Assembly (NCBI GenBank): GCA_034096865.1
Contig: JAWQFJ010002864.1
Span: 32,501 to 51,236 of the forward strand
DNA: 18,736 nt
From: Theodoxus fluviatilis
Taxonomy: Eukaryota > Mollusca > Gastropoda > Cycloneritida > Neritidae
Reading direction: 5' to 3'
In this document: in pieces, positions 8,701 to 17,500 of the stretch
Numbering within the stretch: position 1 is the first letter of the stretch
Layout: every line of letters begins with the position of its first letter
Notes under the pieces: generated by a model
Database searches by the model: none
The model's input: only the letters and a program-made list of their open reading frames with translations
What the model was told of the DNA's origin: nothing
Position numbers and translations under genes: made by a program

Positions 8701-11161
8701 AAGCACCATTGTGCTTCCTATGTCTTGAATTAACAGCTTTGTGTTGCATGACCTTGGATGACCTTGACCTTGGGTCAAGGTCACATGTATGTNNNCGTCC
8801 GTAAAAAACTTTAACGTTGGATTTTTCTCGGAGACTATTAAGTCTATCAACACCCAATTCGGTATGATGGTATATGATGACAAGGCGTACAAAAATATAC
8901 ATAGTAACTTGACCTTGCTTCAAGGTCAAGGTCGCAGGGGCCGTAAATGTAAAAAAACAGCCATTTTTCACATTTTCCCAACTTTCTCTGAAGCTTTTGT
9001 GATTGGATACCTGACCTATATATGGTATATAGGGCAAAGTAATCTCTCTCTTTTGATACCTGTTTGATTGACCTTGCTTCAAGGTCAAGGTCACAGGAGC
9101 TCTTTAAAGTTGGATTGTATACATATTTTGAAGTGACTTTGACCCTGAACTATGGAAGATAACTCTTCCAAACTTCATAACATTGTAGTACACATGTTAT
9201 ACTTTCATTATGAGACACATTTGGTCACATCATCAAGGTCAAGGTCACTTTGACCCTTATGAAATGTGACCAAAATGGGGTAGTGAACCACTAAAAGTGA
9301 CCAATCTCATGGTAGAAAGTGCCAATAAGCACCATTGTGCTTCCTATGTCTTGAATTAACAGCTTTGTGTTGCATGACCTTGGATGACCTTGACCTTGGG
9401 TCAAGGTCACATGTATGTTGGTAGGAAAAATGTGTAAAGCATTTCTTAGTGTATGATGTCATTGCTAGGTTTACTTGTTTGACCTTGACCTTGAAGGTCA
9501 CCTGAAGGTCAAGGTTATGTAAAGGTCAAGGTCAAGCATGTGAGTGGTATGGGCTTTGCCCTTCTTGTTCCTGTCTTCTTTCCTCTTCGTTTCTCTCCAT
9601 CCTTTTCACCTGTTTCCTTTGTTTACTCTGTGTTCTTCCCTTTCTCCCTTCATAAGTCCTAGACCTATGATTGGTTCTCCATGTTGCAGCAAAGTGTTCC
9701 CCCCGTGATGGCCTTCAACATGGGCTCTTTGGGCTTCCTTACTCCTTTCCAGTTCTACAACTACAAGGTTGAGATCACCCAGGCCCTGGATGGTAGGTTG
9801 TCTCTCCTCCCAGGGATTTGAGGTGGGGTTAGGATGGGTTTGGTTGGGGTTAGGGATGGGGGTTAGAGCACAGAAGAGACGAAGCAGAAGGAGGACTGGA
9901 AGCTAGAGATAGTGGTGATGGTGGTAGGAGGAAGTAGGAAGAAAGGAAGGGAGAGAAGAAGATTAAAGACAAGAAAAAAATAGATTAAAAATGATTGGCA
10001 GAAGATAGAGAGAGGAGGATGGAATGAGGAGCAGTGCTCACCATTAGGAGAAGCAGGAGGAGGATCAGGAGAAGCAGGAAGTAGTGGTGATAGTGGGAGA
10101 AGGAGGAAGAAGGAAAAAGGGAAGGAAAAGTTGGAATTTGAAGAGGAGAGGAAGAAAAGAGATGGAGAATGGAAGATGGCGTTAATACAATACAATACAA
10201 TAAAATGCAACTTTATTTGTCCCACAGCAGGCAATTCAAGTACACTTTATGAGGCAGCAATAAAATAATCAAATTATAATCATAGTAGAAGAATACATAA
10301 AAATAATGTGATGGGATAAATACATATGAAAAGAAACAGCACACTCGCATGCACACACACTCCCTGCAAACCTCAGCCTCCACAGCACATCACATCCAAC
10401 ACCAACACCAGCAAGTATGCACAAGAACAAGCAAAAACATCTCACATCACAATCATCACCACAAGCACCACAGATCAGCAAAAATGCCAGAAAATAAAAA
10501 ATGCAGTCAAAGGGAAACAATCCACCCAACACAAGTGGGCGAAAATCCAAAGAAACAGCACCAACTAAACCTAAGACCACAGCAAAAACAACAAGAACAA
10601 CACATCTAACTAACTGTTCAAAAGTCTGATTTCATATGGAATAAAAGATTTAGAACCTCGGTTCCCTTTAAAGGGAGGCACGGAGTATCGACGTCTAGAT
10701 GGAAGCAAAGAGAACTCTCTCAGACAGTGGTCCGGAATTTCCTAAATTCTCACTGCTTTCTTCAAAATTTGCTGATCACAGAAAGAGGAAAGGTCTCTCT
10801 GCCTTACTCCAATGATCTTAAGAAGGATGAAGAAGAATAGGAGCAGGAGGAAAAGTTTTGAAGGAGGAAGAGGGTGAGAGGGAGAGGGAGAGGAAAATGG
10901 GAGGAGAAGGAGGAAGAGAAGGAATTAATGTGTGGTATGCCTACTGAGGAATGCCATTTTAGATTAGCTTTTGATGCATGTGGAAGTGAATAACATTTGT
11001 GTCTCAAGAGATAATCTTCTGCATTTCAGGCAGTGCCTCCCTGCTGCTGCGTTACCGCCTCAAGTGTGTTCTGTGCAAGGCTGACTCGGAGTGTGCCACA
11101 GTTCCCATTAAGGACAAGGACATTACCAATGTCTTCGGCAAGTACCAGTACCTGGTAAGGC

Positions 11162-11236
<75 letters not shown>

Positions 11237-11257
11237 TGATGTGTGTGTGTGTGTGTG

Positions 11258-11316
<59 letters not shown>

Positions 11317-11431
11317 CGCGTGCGTGCGTGTGTGTGTGTGCGCGAGTGCATGCATGCGTGTGTGTGTGTCTGTGTGTGTGCATGTGTGTGTGAGTGTGTG
11401 ATTGAGTGTGTGAGTGTGAGTGTGTGTGTGT

Positions 11432-11500
<69 letters not shown>

Positions 11501-11511
11501 TGTGTGTATGT

Positions 11512-11581
<70 letters not shown>

Positions 11582-14500
11582 ACATGCGCGTGTGCATGCG
11601 TGTGTGCTCGTGCATGTGCATGTGTGTGTCATGCATGCATGTATGTGCGGGTGTGTGTGTGCATGCACATGTACATGTATGTGTATGCTTGCATGCTTGT
11701 GTGCCTGTGTACATGCCTGCCTGCATATGTGTGTGCCTGCATGATGGTGTATGTGTCTGCCCTCATCTCCTGACTTACCAACCTCTTCTAAGATTTGTTG
11801 ATTGTGATGGGAGTTTTTGTTTGTGTGTATTTGTTTATTGTCTCTGTAAATAATGACTATGGACTTTGCAACTTTCGTTTGCATTTACTGACAATAATAG
11901 CTGACAATGTACTTGCTGATAAGTGTGACTATTTACTGATAGCTTAAAACCTGCTATAGTAGATGAGGTGTGTTTGTTTACCGTTTGAAACAATGCGTCC
12001 TGAGTGCTGTCTTGAAAGTGTAGTAAGTAGAGGTTCATCCCACCATCTCCCTCTCCCCCCCCCCCCCAATCCCCTCCCACCATCTCTCTCTCCCCCACCC
12101 CATCCCCTCCCACCATCTCCCTCTCCCCCACCCCATCCCCTCCCACCATCTCCCTCTCCCATCTCCCTCCCCCACCCACCCCCTCCACCATCTTCCTCTC
12201 CCCCCCCCCCCCCCATCCCCTCCCACCATCTCCCCCTACCCCATCCCACCCCCTCGCACCATCTCCCTCTCCCCCACCCCATCCCCTCCCACCATCTCCC
12301 TCTCCACCCCCACCCCCCATCCCCTCCCACCATCTCTCTCTCCCCCACCCCATCCCCTCCCACCATCTCCCTCTTCCCCACCCCCCACCCCCATCCCCGA
12401 CCACCATCTCCCCCCCCCCCCCATCCCCTCCCACCATCTCCCTCTCCCCCACCCCATCCCCTCCCACCATCTCTTTCTCCCCGACCCCATCCCCTCATCA
12501 CCATCTCCCTCTTCCCCACCCCGTCCCCTCCCACCATCTCCCTCTTTCCCACCCCATTCCCTCCCACCATCTCCCTCTCCCCCATCCCACCCCCTCCCAC
12601 CATCTTCCTTTCCCCCACCCCATCCCTTCCCACCATCTCCCTCTCCCCATCTCCCTCTCCCTCACCCCATCCCCTCGCACCATCTCCGTCTCCCCCACCC
12701 CATCCCCTCTCACCATCTCCCTCTCCCCCACCCCATCATCCCCCCCCCCCTTATCCCCTCCCACCATCTCCCTCTCCCCCACCCCATCCCCTCCTCCCAC
12801 TATCTGCCTCTCCCCCACCCCATCCCCTCCCTCCATCTCTCTCTCCCCAACCTTCTCCCACCATCTCCCTCTCCCCCAAGCCACCACTTCCACCATCTCC
12901 CTCTCTCCTACCCCACCCCCTCCCACCATCTCCCTCTCCCCCACCCCATCCCCTCCCACCATCTCCCTCTCCTCCACCCAACCCTCCCACCATCTCCCTC
13001 TTCCCCTTGCCCCACCCTCTCCCACCATCTCTTTCTCCCCCACCCTGTCCCCTCCCACCATCTCCCTCTCCCCCACCCCAATCCCTCCCACCATCTCCCT
13101 CTTCCCCTTGCCCCACCCTCTCCCACCATCTCTTTCTCCCCCACCCTGTCCCCACCCACCATCTCCCTCTCCCCCACCCCATTCCCTCCCACTATCTCCC
13201 TCTCCCCCACCCACCCATGCGATCATAGGACGAAGGCCGACTGAAACTTGCGAGGACCTAAAGCTTGAGGGATTAAAAAATTATGAAATTACGTCACGTT
13301 ATTCTTCGACGTCACACATGCCGAAACTTGAGTAGGGACAGAGTTCAGTCCCTTGCAACACCAAAACGTAAAAACGTTAAAAAAGTTACTTCAAAGTCAA
13401 ACTTGGTCGCGAAAAATACCCTACGACCCTTTCCCAACCGTCCTCTGGGCCGATGCCAAAAAGCAAAGCGATCGGCGAAACGGGCTCGGAGGAGTTCTTG
13501 CACAAAGTTTTACCTTTTTGCGTATTAATATATAGATGTGCAAATTGTTGACTAAAAAGTCTGTAAAGTCCAAGCAGTAAAAAAACATGTACTTAAAGGA
13601 GTGACCAGTAAAAGGTAAATTGATATGTCGCTCTTGATGAAACTTAAGGCTATGTAGTGGTGAGAAATTAATGACATGTAGCAAACACGTTCTACTCTCA
13701 TTAGCCTCCTGAACCATTTTTCTTTGCATTCAGGGCATTCATCAGACAAAAATATTGTATTTGAATAACTTCAAAACATACCTTTTGTAACCTATGTTAG
13801 AAAAATAATCACACTGCCCCTTTTTTATGATACCAATCCCACGTGCAACCCTAGCATTCTATATACTGGCAGAAAGCCCATCAATTTCTCAACATGAATA
13901 CTTATTAATGTTACATAACAATGAATGTTCCAGCCAATGAGATTAGATTTGTCATTTTTTAGGAGTCAAATCAAAAGTGAATACTTGAAAGCATTCTTGG
14001 TTTTCATTTTGTTTATTTTCTATTTCCTATATATTTTTAATGTACCAGAGCTTTTAGACACTGTTACTCCACTGCTTTTGCATCAGGCTAAATGACATTT
14101 GGTGTGAGTAATCTTCACATAGTACTCTAGTGAATTACAGAGAGAATTTTGGGAATTTAGGGGGTGGGGGTGGGAGGGACATTGATATTCATCTGTTTTC
14201 CAGTTTTTACCCTTGCGTAGTTGAAATGTCCAGAAACAAACTTCCAGAATTAAAAAAATCTTAAATGTATCTGTAATTCACATTGCCCTATATTGAAGTA
14301 TTAGTAAGAGAAATCTGGGAATATATCAACAGAGCATTTTGTCAGAACTGAGGGCAAAAATTTGATAAATATACAACCCAAAATTTTACATGTAGATGGC
14401 TGCCTGTTGCCATAATTACAGATATTTTTACATTTCCCTTTTGTTTTGAAAATACATCTTACATAATGGATTACTTACAGCAAAAGGCCAAAGCAGCTTG

Positions 14501-17500
14501 AGATGTGTTTGACATTTTCATTGTTTTCACCAGTACATAGTAATAGGACATACAGTTCATGCCAAATTGGTAATTGCCTCTACAAATCCCTCCTATAAAT
14601 GGTTGTTTTTACCTCTTGTGCCAGATGAAGACATATTAGTATTTTAAAAAGATGCCTTTTCCTAACCCTTTCCGTGGTAGTCGCGAACCAGTTCGCGATA
14701 AGCATTGCCGGCTGTCAGTGGTTATCGCGGACTAGTTCGCGCGCCACACCCGCTCAACTGGAGGCATTCCAGCATTGCACAAGGCCCTTCTATTTATAGC
14801 CTGATTGATCGTGAAGCAAGATAGGACCTTTGTTAACGCTCAAAAGTAGGCCGATTGCCAACAGAGGTCACATGGAAGCTGGGTGCGAGAAGAGAATGCA
14901 TCGGTGCGGGCTCATAACGCACAACTGATGTCGAGTGATCTGCCGGATGATCTGTACTTGCGCTGCCACTCTTTTCCTCCTTTGCAAGTCTTGCTTTCGC
15001 TAGCTGCCGATTTCTTTGGTTACTTTTCTTTCCTTTGAAGGCATGTACAGTGTGGTACTATTATTTAGGCCTGGTAACAGCGTTAAAAGTACGAGAGAGC
15101 GCTTCCGAGTCGAATGGAAGGCAGCCATCTTGTCTCCAAGCATTTGGAGCGAATGGAGCTCTCTCATTGGTTCATTCGTGTCAGCTGACCTGAAAGGCTT
15201 GAATCTATCCCTTGCAAATGATCATATAGCTCTTTGTACACGAAGCCAAGAGCAGTTATCTCCCTTGCACTGGTTAAATGAGATTCCGCGCTTTCGATCG
15301 ACACCAAACATGCGAAGGTTTGTTCAAAGTTTCTATACGTTGCCAAGGCCCAAACATTGGCATTTTATGAGCAAAAATTGTGCAACAACACTTTTGTAAG
15401 GGTGGGTCATCTGTTTTATTGATGGTTTTTGCAAAGAAAGATGCTATTTTCAAGCTCAACCTTACTAGATTGGCATTGTTGAATCATTGTAACAATGATT
15501 GTTGAGGGTTCAAAGAGTGCAAAAAACCACAAATCTCAAAATCGACCATGCAAGCCCAAATGATCAATTTTCACTGCCGTGTCTCCCCTTTAGATATTCA
15601 TAAATAAATACATGTTCATTACACAGAGGAAATGCTTGCTTTGTGGTATTTTGTGTCCAATTCTGAGCATTTTTTGTACACATTGTGTTTGTCAATGTTT
15701 AATAGTTTCTGAGCTATGTTAATTAGAAAAGCGGAGGGGTGTTTTTGAAAAAACAAGTCTGTTATAGCACCACTGGTGGACAGACAGAGCGTTTTTATGA
15801 CACCACGGTAAGGGCTAAATTGCATTCCAGATGTGCACATTTGAACATGTTTTCAAGTGACTAATGACCTCTACCTTGCATTGTGTGGTATAGGAAACCT
15901 GCACTGAGAGAGAGCCAACCTCTGCCTTGCATTGTGTGGTATAGGAAACCTGCATTCAGAGAGAGCCAACCTCTACCTTGCATTGTGTGGTATAGGAAAC
16001 CTGCATTGAGAGAGAGCCAACCTCTGCCTTGCATTGTGTGGTATAGGAAACCTGCACTCAGAGAGAGCCAACCTCTACCTTGCATTGTGTGGTATAGGAA
16101 ACCTGCATTCAGAGAGAGCCAACCTCTACCTTGCATTGTGTGGTATAGGAAACCTGCATTGAGAGAGAGCCAACCTCTGCCTTGCATTGTGTGGTATAGG
16201 AAACCTGCACTGAGAGAGAGCCAACCTCTACCTTGCATTGTGTGGTATAGGAAACCTGCACTGAGAGAGAGCCAACCTCTACCTTGCATTGTGTGGTATA
16301 GGAAACCTGCACTGAGAGAGAGCCAACCTCTGCCTTGCATTGTGTGGTATAGGAAACCTGCACTGAGAGAGAGCCAACCTCTGCCTTGCATTGTGTGGTA
16401 TAGGAAACCTGCACTGAGAGAGAGCCAACCTCTGCCTTGCATTGTGTGGAATAGGAAACCTGCACTCAGAGAGAGCCAACCTCTACCTTGCATTGTGTGG
16501 TATAGGAAACCTGCACTGAGAGAGAGCCAACCTCTGCCTTGCATTGTGTGGTATAGGAAACCTGCACTGAGAGAGAGCCAACCTCTGCCTTGCATTGTGT
16601 GGTATAGGAAACCTGCACTCAGAGAGAGCCAACCTCTGCCTTGCATTGTGTGGAATAGGAAACCTGCACTGAGAGAGAGCCAACCTCTGCCTTGCATTGT
16701 GTGGTATAGGAAACCTGCACTGAGAGAGAGCCAACCTCTGCCTTGCATTGTGTGGTATAGGAAACCTGCACTGAGAGAGAGCCAACCTCTACCTTGCATT
16801 GTGTGGTATAGGAAACCTGCACTGAGAGAGAGCCAACCTCTGCCTTGCATTGTGTGGTATAGGAAACCTGCACTGAGAGAGAGCCAACCTCTGCCTTGCA
16901 TTGTGTGGTATAGGAAACCTGCACTCAGAGAGAGCCAACCTCTGCCTTGCATTGTGTGGTATAGGAAACCTGCACTGAGAGAGAGCCAACCTCTGCCTTG
17001 CATTGTGTGGTATAGGAAACCTGCACTGAGAGAGAGCCAACCTCTACCTTGCATTGTGTGGTATAGGAAACCTGCACTGAGAGAGAGCCAACCTCTGCCT
17101 TGCATTGTGTGGTATAGGAAACCTGCACTGAGAGAGAGCCAACCTCTACCTTGCATTGTGTGGTATAGGAAACCTGCACTCAGAGAGAGCCAACCTCTGC
17201 CTTGCATTGTGTGGTATAGGAAACCTGCACTCAGAGAGAGCCAACCTCTGCCTTGCATTGTGTGGTATAGGAAACCTGCACTCAGAGAGAGCCAACCTCT
17301 ACCTTGCATTGTGTGGTATAGGAAACCTGCACTGAGAGAGAGCCAACCTCTGCCTTGCATTGTGTGGTATAGGAAACCTGCACTGAGAGAGAGCCAACCT
17401 CTGCCTTGCATTGTGTGGTATAGGAAGCCTGCATTCAGAGAGAGCCAACCTCTGCCAAACAAGCTGAACATCACAAGTGATGACCATAGCAAATGACATT

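Larger units (their letters stand above)
7652..9565 (+). mobile_element. dispersed repeat rich in TCAAGGTCA, tandemly duplicated
   Basis: Starts near CATGCGAAGCAAAAGTGAGT and ends near GGTATGGGCTTTGCCCTTCT. A core (AAAAAACTTTAACGTTGGAT .. ATTAAGTCTATCAACACCCA) occurs three times, beginning near 7714, 8177 and 8803. The first two are a diverged pair about 463 bases apart; the last two are exact copies around an N gap. The family is full of TGACCTTGACCT/AGGTCAAGGTCA and ends in a hairpin-prone run (about 9478-9538). It sits inside pyrimidine-rich DNA that resumes at about 9566. No protein coding is evident. Superfamily unknown; ends approximate. Confidence 0.65.

Noticed and set aside
8061..9501. 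Several 60-140 codon frames in the TCAAGGTCA repeat
   Set aside because: Frames repeat with the element copies, some cross the Ns, and none resembles a protein family.
10269..10580. 103-codon - strand frame with hydrophobic residues
   Set aside because: It lies in the 3' untranslated part of the LINE fragment, after that element's stop codon.
11026..11884. poly-Thr/His and poly-Cys/Val frames
   Set aside because: Translation of the TG tract.
11963..13228. 421-codon proline-rich frame and several Gly/Arg-rich antisense frames
   Set aside because: Translation of a C-rich minisatellite; no unique domain and open in several frames.
15016..15399. 127-codon + frame inside the piggyBac-like element as a transposase
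   Set aside because: Too short, with no acidic catalytic pattern or cysteine-rich C-terminus seen.
15867..17456. CRISPR-like array
   Set aside because: Units are contiguous with no variable spacers, and the setting is a eukaryotic intron.
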